Assembly (NCBI GenBank): GCA_046049705.1
Contig: JBJOQZ010000014.1
Span: 1-7,829, forward strand
Source: DALYDD01 sp046049705
GTDB lineage: Bacteria > Patescibacteriota > Minisyncoccia > Phycocordibacterales > CAIZLB01
Reading direction: 5' to 3'
DNA length: 7,829 nt
Shown here one piece after another: positions 1 through 6,853 of the stretch (positions are counted from its first letter, which is position 1; every line of letters begins with the position of its first letter). The notes under the pieces are model-generated. The model worked only from the letters and a program-made list of their open reading frames with translations. It was not told where the DNA came from and made no database searches. Both the position numbers and the translations under genes were made by a program.

Positions 1-2
1 CA

Positions 3-155
3 GGTATTACACATGGAGAAATATTGAGGATAAAAGGAAAAGGTGTGCCATATTCAGAGCATCATCGAGGAGACCTTATGCTCCATATCAAAATCGAAAT
101 CCCTCGCAAACTCTCAAAAGAGCAGAAAAAGCTATTTGAACAACTGCGCGACTAG
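3..155 (+). CDS. dnaJ: DnaJ C-terminal fragment (5' end outside window)
   Basis: Partial gene: the reading frame is open from base 3 and ends at TAG 153-155, giving the last 50 residues. The text contains RIKGKGVP, then HHRGDLMLHIKIEIPRKLS and EQKKLFEQL, which is the signature end of the DnaJ substrate-binding C-terminal domain (hydrophobic beta strands, 'GD' turn, then 'P..LS.eQk.l...L'). DnaJ is the Hsp40 cochaperone that delivers unfolded cytosolic clients to DnaK and stimulates its ATPase. The J domain, G/F region and zinc-finger repeats would lie before the window, so full-length DnaJ cannot be distinguished from a shorter CbpA-like homologue. The next gene starts 18 bases after the stop, so the two may be cotranscribed. 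Confidence 0.88.
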   Translation, partial: GITHGEILRIKGKGVPYSEHHRGDLMLHIKIEIPRKLSKEQKKLFEQLRD

Positions 156-173
156 GAGTATAGTTAAGACATT

Positions 174-1664
174 ATGAAATATATTACTCAAGCCATTTTT
201 ATTAGCGTTTTTGTTTTCGCTGCAAGTGTAGCAGCTTTTACCATGTTCACACGACAGGCAGAAGCCCAAAGCTTTTGCTATACCTTCAATACAGACCTAA
301 AACTAGGGAGTTCTGGTGCAGATGTTGACGCTCTACACACTATACTCAATCGTGAAGGGTTTACACGATCATCGAACTGGTCAACTATCACTCCGACAAA
401 TACATTCAATGAAGAGACAGCTTCACTAGTCTCTGGGCTACAAGAGAAATATCGAAGCGATATCTTATCTCTGTTAGGGTACCGATATGGTACGGGTATT
501 GTTGGCGCCCAAACTCGCACAAAACTCAATGCGCTTTATTCATGCTCAACTGGAAATGGAGGACAGGCACCAGTAGTTTCTGGTATTCAAGCCCCGACAT
601 CATTGCGTACAAATGAGACTGGTACTTGGACGGTTACGGCCTATGACCCACAAAATAGTACGCTAACATATTATGTACAATGGGGAGATGAACAGTATTA
701 TGATTCTGGTTATAATCTTGTGAGCCCGGCAAGTACTGGATACTGGAATTCTCAGCAAGCAGTATTTACACATGCATATTCTAATCCAGGTACATATACT
801 GTAAGATTTAAAGTACGAGATACACAAGGATACGAGACAATCTCTTCAGCTACGGTAACAGTTTCTTACAACGGTGGTACAACCGATACCTCAGGTATTT
901 CAATCACCACAACACCAAATAAATCTACCTATAGTGCATATGAAGATATTGGTTTTACTATCACGGCACGAAACACCACGGCATATGAAAAAGTTTTGAA
1001 TTTCAGTAGCGGGTGTCAGACAAGTTATAGAATCGGTTCATATGATTCAAGTGCTAATCAGATTTGTACTATGGCGCTGACATCTGTCAGAGTTCCTGCA
1101 TATGGATCATATACTTGGAACATGACACATTTCCAAAACACAAGCAGACTTAGCGGTGGAACTTACACTCTCACAGGTCGCGTGCTCGGCTTCGGTGAAT
1201 CAAGTACAACTGTGACAATAACTGACACAAACGGCGGTGGAGGACAACAGAGTACTGACTTAAGACTTATTTCACCAAATGGTGGACAATGGTTACGATC
1301 TGGGTCTACACAATTGATTAGCTGGCTTATGCCGTATGTACAGTACTTTGCTGCACAATCAGTTGATATCAAACTTGTTCCTGCAAACAATGCTACACCG
1401 ATTTATACAGGAAGCGGTACATCTTGTCCTGTCGGTAATACTTGTGCATATACAGGAAATACTGGATATACTTCACAACCACTTACATATTATGGTGAGA
1501 CATACACTATCGCACGTGGAGTCTATGGCACTTCATACAATTGGAATGTGGGTAGCACTGCATATTATTGGACAACAGTTCCAACTGGTGCTTACTATAT
1601 GGAAATCTGTCTCGCAGGCACAAACTCTTGTGATCGAAGTGATAACATAATCAACATCTACTAG
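174..1664 (+). CDS. Secreted multi-domain wall/surface protein (PG-binding-like, PKD, BsuPI-like, Kre9/KNH-like)
   Basis: A 496-residue exported protein. Residues 1-31 form a signal peptide: MKY start, hydrophobic core 7-25, and a signal peptidase I-like site AEA|QS after Ala31. Residues about 34-124 resemble a peptidoglycan-binding domain 1 (DLKLGSSGADVDALHTIL near the start, TRTKLNALYSC at the end), which could hold the protein to the wall. Residues about 131-232 are a PKD beta-sandwich (Asp-Pro turn, 'WGD', 'HAYSNPGTYTV', 'VRD'). Residues about 243-350 resemble a BsuPI-type domain ('SAYEDIGFTITARN', 'GGTYTLTGRV'). Residues about 360-495 match the Kre9/KNH-like beta domain ('LISPNGGQWLRSGSTQLISW'). 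Cysteines are paired within domains, as expected for an exported protein. It has no catalytic motif, no C-terminal membrane anchor and no sorting signal. An AGGAG (154-158) sits 15 bases before the ATG and overlaps the dnaJ stop, which is long spacing. The start is fixed by the signal peptide. Role inferred: cell-surface structure or attachment; no specific function is recognised. Confidence 0.82.
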   Translation: MKYITQAIFISVFVFAASVAAFTMFTRQAEAQSFCYTFNTDLKLGSSGADVDALHTILNREGFTRSSNWSTITPTNTFNEETASLVSGLQEKYRSDILSLLGYRYGTGIVGAQTRTKLNALYSCSTGNGGQAPVVSGIQAPTSLRTNETGTWTVTAYDPQNSTLTYYVQWGDEQYYDSGYNLVSPASTGYWNSQQAVFTHAYSNPGTYTVRFKVRDTQGYETISSATVTVSYNGGTTDTSGISITTTPNKSTYSAYEDIGFTITARNTTAYEKVLNFSSGCQTSYRIGSYDSSANQICTMALTSVRVPAYGSYTWNMTHFQNTSRLSGGTYTLTGRVLGFGESSTTVTITDTNGGGGQQSTDLRLISPNGGQWLRSGSTQLISWLMPYVQYFAAQSVDIKLVPANNATPIYTGSGTSCPVGNTCAYTGNTGYTSQPLTYYGETYTIARGVYGTSYNWNVGSTAYYWTTVPTGAYYMEICLAGTNSCDRSDNIINIY

Positions 1665-1680
1665 TACTATTATCTAGAGC

Positions 1681-1711
1681 AGGAGAGTGACATGTGATAA
1701 GATTATTATCA
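1681..1711 (+). other. Shine-Dalgarno plus start-stop codon pair and small hairpin ahead of the membrane-protein gene
   Basis: AGGAG at 1681-1685 is followed six bases later by ATG at 1692-1694, and the very next codon is TGA (1695-1697). A perfect 6-bp inverted repeat TGATAA (1695-1700) / TTATCA (1706-1711) with loop GATTA follows, and the real gene starts at ATG 1713. The best ribosome-binding site in this gap thus serves a one-codon 'ORF', and the true start has only a hairpin directly before it. It could be a reinitiation or translational-coupling element, or chance in a short gap. Confidence 0.3.
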
Positions 1712-1712
1712 T

Positions 1713-2195
1713 ATGGTAAATATTACAGTTCTTGTTTCTATTCTCGCACTTGCATTTCTCGCATATTATAAAGGTTCACGAATACTTTTAACTGCAATTA
1801 TTTCCTTTTATCCGAGCTCAATGATTTATCAGGCTATACCTGGTAAAGAAAAAGTGCTTTTCCTTGGTTCAACAGGAACAGGATTGTTCTATTCACATGT
1901 CCTGATTTTTGGAATAGTATTTATAGTGGTATTCCTCTCTGCATACCGCATTACACAAAACGAAGGTCTCGGTCATGGTAATCAAAGACTTATCAACGCC
2001 TTTTTGATTGGGGGTTCATTTACAGTTGTAGTTATTGCACTTTGCTTCCATATTTTACCTTCATACAACATCTTTCAACTTACCAATGAATCAGTGACTG
2101 GATTTTGGAATTCAAATTATGGGTATCTAACTGCACTTTGTGTACCACTTTTGGCAATTTGGCGTTTGAGTCGTGGAGGGGAGCATATTGGGTAA
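1713..2195 (+). CDS. Small polytopic membrane protein, function unknown
   Basis: A 160-residue protein with four or five predicted membrane segments by eye: about 3-18, 24-44, 60-78, 92-114 and 134-151, separated by short loops with charged residues (KGSR, GKEK, RITQNEGLGHGNQR, RLSRGGEH). There is no signal peptidase site, no enzyme motif and no family I can name with confidence. The N-terminal pattern 'YYKGSRILLTAIISFYPSSMIY' looks like a type of small conserved membrane protein seen in Parcubacteria, but that is recollection of style, not an identification. Topology alone would also fit a CvpA-like protein, without diagnostic residues. It starts 48 bases after the surface-protein gene and could be cotranscribed with it. 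ATG 1713 has no Shine-Dalgarno at normal distance; the nearest AGGAG (1681-1685) precedes a start-stop pair. Confidence 0.7.
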   Translation: MVNITVLVSILALAFLAYYKGSRILLTAIISFYPSSMIYQAIPGKEKVLFLGSTGTGLFYSHVLIFGIVFIVVFLSAYRITQNEGLGHGNQRLINAFLIGGSFTVVVIALCFHILPSYNIFQLTNESVTGFWNSNYGYLTALCVPLLAIWRLSRGGEHIG

Positions 2196-2237
2196 AAGTT
2201 GGTTGGATATCCTATTATGGACATTGGATTTAGTGAG

Positions 2238-2266
2238 TGTTAAACTTCTAAGTATTAACATATACT
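2238..2266 (+). promoter_or_regulatory. Candidate promoter/operator of the proS block
   Basis: The 81-base gap 2196-2276 contains a perfect inverted repeat TGTTAA (2238-2243) - 11 bases - TTAACA (2255-2260), immediately followed by TATACT (2261-2266), a fair -10 hexamer. The left arm lies 17 bases upstream of that -10, where a -35 box would sit, although TGTTAA is a weak -35. Transcription from here would begin about 2273, giving an almost leaderless proS message, in line with the lack of a Shine-Dalgarno. The repeat over the promoter is where a dimeric repressor would bind. A second box TATAAT (2273-2278) overlaps the proS ATG and cannot drive it. Assignment is by eye. Confidence 0.35.
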
Positions 2267-2276
2267 CTACACTATA

Positions 2277-3746
2277 ATGCAGAATGATAAGACTAAAATT
2301 ACACAACAAGAAACCGACTTTTCAAAGTGGTATCTCGATGTAATTGAATGCGCTGAGCTTGCTGAAAATTCGCCGGTACGGGGAAGTATGGTTATAAAAC
2401 CCTATGGATATGCAATATGGGAAAACATCCAAAAATTTCTAGATCTGGAATTTAAAAAAATAGGTATCCAAAATGCTTATTTTCCACTATTAATTCCAAA
2501 AAGTTTCTTGGAGAAAGAAGCTCAGCACGTAGAAGGTTTTGCAAAGGAATGCGCAGTTGTTACACACCATCGACTTGAAGAGGTTGACGGTAAATTAATT
2601 CCAGCAGGTGAACTGGAGGAGCCATTGATCATTAGACCAACTTCAGAGACGATTATTTACGATACATTCTCACGTTGGATCAAATCTTACAGAGATTTAC
2701 CACTTCTAATTAATCAGTGGGCGAACGTGATGCGCTGGGAAATGCGAACCCGTCTTTTCTTGAGATCTTCAGAATTTCTCTGGCAAGAGGGTCACACTGC
2801 TCATGAATTGGCACTTGAGGCAGAGAATATGGCGTTAAATGCACTAAATCTTTATAAAAGGTTTCTGGAGGAAGAGTTGGCAATATCAGCTGTACCAGGT
2901 AAAAAAACAGAGAATGAGAAATTTGCCGGGGCAGATTATACATTGACACTCGAGGCTCTCATGCAAGATGGAAAAGCCTTACAGTGTTGTACGTCTCATA
3001 TGTTAGGTCAGAACTTCTCGAAATCCTTCAATGTATCTTTCTTGGACAAGAATCAAACTCAGCAGTATGTATGGCAAACAAGCTGGGGACTATCAACTAG
3101 AATTATCGGGGCATTGATTATGTCACACTCGGACAACAAAGGACTAGTGCTTCCGCCTAGAATAGCACCTATACAAGTAGTCCTTATTCCAATTTATGAT
3201 AACAAAGATGATGCAGTCAAAATTCTAGACAAAATTAAAAATATTGCTGAAGATTTAGCGCTCAATAACATTAGGTATAAAATCGATGATAGGGAAGGTC
3301 GACCTGGTTTCAAATTTTTTGAATGGGAACGTAGAGGTGTCCCACTTAGAATCGAACTAGGACCTAAAGACTTAATGAAGCAAACTGTAGTATTAGTCGA
3401 TCGATTGGAAGGGAACAAAGTGTTTATTAGTGACACAAATATCACAGAAGTTGTTACAGATGAACTCCAAAAGATTCAGCTTAAGCTACTTGAAAAAACA
3501 TCAAGTTATAGGTTAGCCAACACACATGAAGTTGATAACTATGATGAACTCAAAACAGTGTTGCAAAGTAAACCAGGTTTTGTTTCAGTCTATTTATGTA
3601 AAGATTTGAACTGTGAAAAAAGTATCAAAGAAGAGACAGGTGCAACAACAAGGTGTATACCTTTCAGTGAAACGGGGGGAGATGGCGAATGTATCTTCTG
3701 TAAGAATAAAACAAGCATTAAACTACTCTTAGCAAAAGCATACTAA
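2277..3746 (+). CDS. proS: Prolyl-tRNA synthetase, archaeal/eukaryotic type
   Basis: A 489-residue class II aminoacyl-tRNA synthetase that charges tRNA-Pro with proline in the cytosol. The N-terminus is typical of ProS type 3: 'DFSKWYLDVIECAELAENSPVRG' then 'KPYGYAIWENIQ'. The catalytic core has RPTSE at 120-124, motif 2 around R153-R163 (RWEMRTRLFLR, then 'FLWQEGHTAHE') and motif 3 at 268-282 (TSWGLSTRIIGALIM, with R275). The anticodon-binding domain follows (about 295-400), then the C-terminal zinc-binding domain with C441, C446, C472 and C475, ending in LAKAY. It lacks the roughly 180-residue INS editing domain of the common bacterial type, as expected for this form. Length and all motifs are intact. 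The only plausible start is ATG 2277; there is no Shine-Dalgarno. It ends 14 bases before the NRPS-like gene, and a tRNA-Pro gene lies at the far end of the same block. It could be the cell's housekeeping enzyme or an extra copy linked to the pathway; the window cannot tell. Confidence 0.95.
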   Translation: MQNDKTKITQQETDFSKWYLDVIECAELAENSPVRGSMVIKPYGYAIWENIQKFLDLEFKKIGIQNAYFPLLIPKSFLEKEAQHVEGFAKECAVVTHHRLEEVDGKLIPAGELEEPLIIRPTSETIIYDTFSRWIKSYRDLPLLINQWANVMRWEMRTRLFLRSSEFLWQEGHTAHELALEAENMALNALNLYKRFLEEELAISAVPGKKTENEKFAGADYTLTLEALMQDGKALQCCTSHMLGQNFSKSFNVSFLDKNQTQQYVWQTSWGLSTRIIGALIMSHSDNKGLVLPPRIAPIQVVLIPIYDNKDDAVKILDKIKNIAEDLALNNIRYKIDDREGRPGFKFFEWERRGVPLRIELGPKDLMKQTVVLVDRLEGNKVFISDTNITEVVTDELQKIQLKLLEKTSSYRLANTHEVDNYDELKTVLQSKPGFVSVYLCKDLNCEKSIKEETGATTRCIPFSETGGDGECIFCKNKTSIKLLLAKAY

Positions 3747-3760
3747 TTGATTTGATTCAA

Positions 3761-6700
3761 ATGCAAAGCATAATCACAGGACCAGAGAATAAAAATATTT
3801 TTGAAAAAAACCAGACTGTTTTTGAATCTATTATATCTGGAATAAACTGTGAGAACATATCTAAAACTGCGATCATTTGCAAAGATAAAAGTTATACTTA
3901 CGAACAATTTTTAGTTAGAGTCAAGGAAATTTACACCGAGATACAAAGTAAAGGTGTCAAAAGAGGTGATTCAGTCTGTTTCTTACTTGATAGAGACCTA
4001 GATCTACTCTGTACTATTTTCGCTATTGCGCTTACTGGAGCAACATATATACCAATAAGCCCTTTATACCCGGCGAGTATGGTGGAGTTTATTCTTAATG
4101 ATTCGGTATCAAATTATTTTATTACACAAAATAAATATTCTAGTCTACTAACTAAGATCTCGACTTCGTCAAGTGTTATTTTTATTGAAAAAAATAGCTC
4201 TGTGACAGACAATCTTCCTGCTGTCGCCTTTACTTTTCCAAAAATTGCATCCCTAGATGACGTTGCTTATGTTTTATACACTTCAGGCACAACAGGGGTT
4301 CCAAAAGGAGTTGCAATAAAACACAGGTCTTTATTGAATGACATTCATTTCATGACCCACATGCAAGCCAAAGAACATGTCTTTGATATCACCCTATTCT
4401 CCACAAATATTTGTTTTGATCAGTCTGTAGAGGAAATATTCCCCGCACTGTCACTTTATAAGACAATAATAATCGCCAACGACTTCTACGATAACTTCTG
4501 GATTGGGCACCTACCCACACTAGTTGTAGCCACACCGACTGTTTTTAGAACCGGAATTACATATATGAAATTACCTCAATCAACAAAAACACTAGTTCTT
4601 GGTGGTGAAAAACTAGTTGAGGCAGATATTGAAAATGTTTTCAAACATACAAACATCGACACAATCTACAATTCATACGGACCAACAGAATGTACAGATC
4701 AATGTTGTGTAAAGACGTATACCCGAGACGGCATAGATAGAACTGTGTCAGTGGGTACTCCTATTCTCAATACTTCAATATACATCTTGGACCCAGAATT
4801 TCAGCCTGTTCCAGTCGGCGAAATTGGTGAGATTTATGTAGCTGGAGAAGGTGTCTCAGCTGGATATGTAAATCGCCCAGAGTTAAATAGTAAAATGTTT
4901 GTACCTGACATCATTCAGTCAAATGATGTGGAATTGAAGATGTATAAATCTGGTGATCTTGGAAAAATTAATGACAAAGGAGAGCTGGTGTGTATAGATA
5001 GAATTGACAAGCAGATTAAACTGAATGGGCAAAGAATTGAGGGTGGTGCGATAATCAACACGATGCTTAAGGTACCAGGAATTAGTGCTGCAACCCTAAA
5101 CGTACATGTGGACGATACTGGTACAGGTAGATTATTTGGATATGTAATGCCTGAAACTGCAGATACCGAAAAAATTCGTCAAGTTTTAACCACTACTTAT
5201 CCGTCAAATCATGTTCCAATAAAAATATTTGCGCTCAAAGAATTCCCAGAAACACTAAACGGTAAATTAGACACAAACAGGCTCCCTATAACATCGATTG
5301 AAAAAACCAGAAGTGATATTGTAGCTCCTGCAAATGACACAGAAGTCAGACTAGTACACTTATTTAAAAGTATACTTAAAATTGATGGGCCTATTAGCAT
5401 CACTGATAATTTTTATGAGCTTGGCGGCCATTCGATTTTGGCAGCGCAACTACTTTCACAGATAAATAATACATTCAAATCTTCAATGAGTATGTTAGAT
5501 TTTTTGACAGATCCAAGACCAATATATCTATCAAGTCTCTTAAGTAATGACAGCCAACTTAACAGCGATGATGTGAAGAAGGCAGCACTGTCCAGTATCA
5601 TGACTGATCCGTCTACGTTCCTGGAGGGTGGCAAAAAAGTTCTTGTGATAGGTTCAGGAGTAGCAGGTATCAGAGTTGCAACATTTTTGAAACAACTAGG
5701 TACAGATTTTTCTATTGTGGAGAAGAATAGCCGAGTAGGCGGTGTATGGTTAAATACGAGTAAAGATTCAAAGTTACAAGTAACATCTGATACGTATCAA
5801 CTTGATGACCAACATCCTTTTCAGAGTTTATACCCAAATAGAGATGAGGTTATAGAGTATCTAGAAAAATACACTCAAGAACAAGGCTTTTTAAATCGTA
5901 TTCAATTTAATACGGAAGTAGTAGACATACATTACACCTCAGATAAAAAGTTTAATGCGGTTCTTAAGAAAAATGGTGTGGAAAATGTAACTGAATTTGA
6001 TTCAGTCATAATCTGCACCGGAAGACTCCAAGTACCATATATACCGAAATGGGCAAATAATTGTTACATGACTAATAGAGCATGTCATTCGTCGGCAATC
6101 GACAAGCAAGATCTTCAAGGAAAAGATATCGTTGTAGTTGGTGCCGGCTCATATGCCATTGAATCTTTCATCCTCGCACACAAACGAGGTGCCAAGAGCG
6201 TAACATTGCTTGCAAGAAAAACCTATTGGATATTGCCTTCGTTTGCTGAATCAGCACTGAACTCGTATATCAATCCAGATACCGTTGATTTTAAAGAAGA
6301 CTATTCGGCAGGCACATCGCTTTTGAGAAGTCAATTATCGAATTATTATAAGATTAATGGCCTAGAGAAACTAATTCCAAGACCCGAATATTCAGGTTTA
6401 GGTGTAGAGACCTCAACCAGTGATGATTTTTTTGCCTTTGCACGACTATCTAACTCACATTTCGTCATTGACGAGGTTGATCATATTGTAGATCAGAAGA
6501 TTTTCTTAAAAAATAGTGTTCAAGAACTTAATTACGACTATCTAATTTGCGCCACAGGATATCATGTCCCTGAGTACAGCTTTCTAAAAACAATTTGTGG
6601 CCTTAAGCCATTTTTATACAAAGGATACATGTCACTTAACGATCCTCGAATTACTTTTGTTGGGCTCACAGATGACATAATATCTTTTGTTAAGCCACTA

Positions 6701-6853
6701 AAATTCAATATAGAAGCAGCATATAATTGCATTCGGAGTATTTCACAAAGACCTAGCATTGAAAAAATCAGGCAATGGGTCGTTGATACACCTTACGATC
6801 TTCTTGTTAAATACAAATCCTACCTAGATTGGATAAAGCAAGATGAAAAATAA
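3761..6853 (+). CDS. NRPS-like protein: adenylation - carrier protein - flavin monooxygenase
   Basis: A single 1030-residue chain with three parts. Residues about 20-505 form an NRPS adenylation domain with its core motifs: A3 YVLYTSGTTGVPKG (170-183), A4 FDQS (219-222), A5 NSYGPTE (304-310), A6/A7 ('AGEGVSAGYVNRPEL', 'YKSGDLG'), A8 ('DRIDKQIKLNGQRIE') and A10 NGKLD with catalytic K502. D220, the aspartate that binds the alpha-amino group, is present, so the substrate is probably an amino acid. Residues about 520-595 form a peptidyl carrier domain, LGGHS with S558 as the phosphopantetheine site. Residues about 625-1030 form a flavin-containing monooxygenase: FAD motif GSGVAG (631-636), 'VGGVW', NADPH motif GAGSYA (794-799) and ATGY (931-934). 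The FMO signature FxGxxxH is degenerate (MTNRACH, H776). There is no condensation, thioesterase or reductase domain. The likely reaction is ATP-dependent loading of an amino acid followed by its oxidation (N-hydroxylation or another FMO reaction); product unknown. Start: ATG 3761 is preferred over in-frame TTG 3752; neither has a Shine-Dalgarno. Confidence 0.9.
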   Translation: MQSIITGPENKNIFEKNQTVFESIISGINCENISKTAIICKDKSYTYEQFLVRVKEIYTEIQSKGVKRGDSVCFLLDRDLDLLCTIFAIALTGATYIPISPLYPASMVEFILNDSVSNYFITQNKYSSLLTKISTSSSVIFIEKNSSVTDNLPAVAFTFPKIASLDDVAYVLYTSGTTGVPKGVAIKHRSLLNDIHFMTHMQAKEHVFDITLFSTNICFDQSVEEIFPALSLYKTIIIANDFYDNFWIGHLPTLVVATPTVFRTGITYMKLPQSTKTLVLGGEKLVEADIENVFKHTNIDTIYNSYGPTECTDQCCVKTYTRDGIDRTVSVGTPILNTSIYILDPEFQPVPVGEIGEIYVAGEGVSAGYVNRPELNSKMFVPDIIQSNDVELKMYKSGDLGKINDKGELVCIDRIDKQIKLNGQRIEGGAIINTMLKVPGISAATLNVHVDDTGTGRLFGYVMPETADTEKIRQVLTTTYPSNHVPIKIFALKEFPETLNGKLDTNRLPITSIEKTRSDIVAPANDTEVRLVHLFKSILKIDGPISITDNFYELGGHSILAAQLLSQINNTFKSSMSMLDFLTDPRPIYLSSLLSNDSQLNSDDVKKAALSSIMTDPSTFLEGGKKVLVIGSGVAGIRVATFLKQLGTDFSIVEKNSRVGGVWLNTSKDSKLQVTSDTYQLDDQHPFQSLYPNRDEVIEYLEKYTQEQGFLNRIQFNTEVVDIHYTSDKKFNAVLKKNGVENVTEFDSVIICTGRLQVPYIPKWANNCYMTNRACHSSAIDKQDLQGKDIVVVGAGSYAIESFILAHKRGAKSVTLLARKTYWILPSFAESALNSYINPDTVDFKEDYSAGTSLLRSQLSNYYKINGLEKLIPRPEYSGLGVETSTSDDFFAFARLSNSHFVIDEVDHIVDQKIFLKNSVQELNYDYLICATGYHVPEYSFLKTICGLKPFLYKGYMSLNDPRITFVGLTDDIISFVKPLKFNIEAAYNCIRSISQRPSIEKIRQWVVDTPYDLLVKYKSYLDWIKQDEK

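Noticed and set aside
278..529. Open frames on the minus strand inside the surface-protein, proS and NRPS-like genes (for example 278-529, 2710-2949, 5209-5403) and the +1 frame 1336-1650.
   Set aside because: All lie wholly within strongly supported genes on the plus strand and show no domain, signal or start context.
2196..2276. A T-box or other riboswitch ahead of the prolyl-tRNA synthetase gene.
   Set aside because: The gap is only 81 bases, the likely transcript leader is a few bases long, and no T-box core or terminator/antiterminator pair is visible.
3348..3358. The 11-base string AGAATCGAACT in proS also occurs in the T arm of tRNA-Pro (7358-7368), suggesting an attachment-site repeat.
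   Set aside because: It lies inside conserved proS coding sequence (RIELG), the match stops at 11 bases, and no integrase is nearby. It is best seen as chance.
3752..3763. TTG at 3752 as start of the NRPS-like gene.
   Set aside because: It adds only three residues, has no ribosome-binding site, and an ATG follows at 3761.
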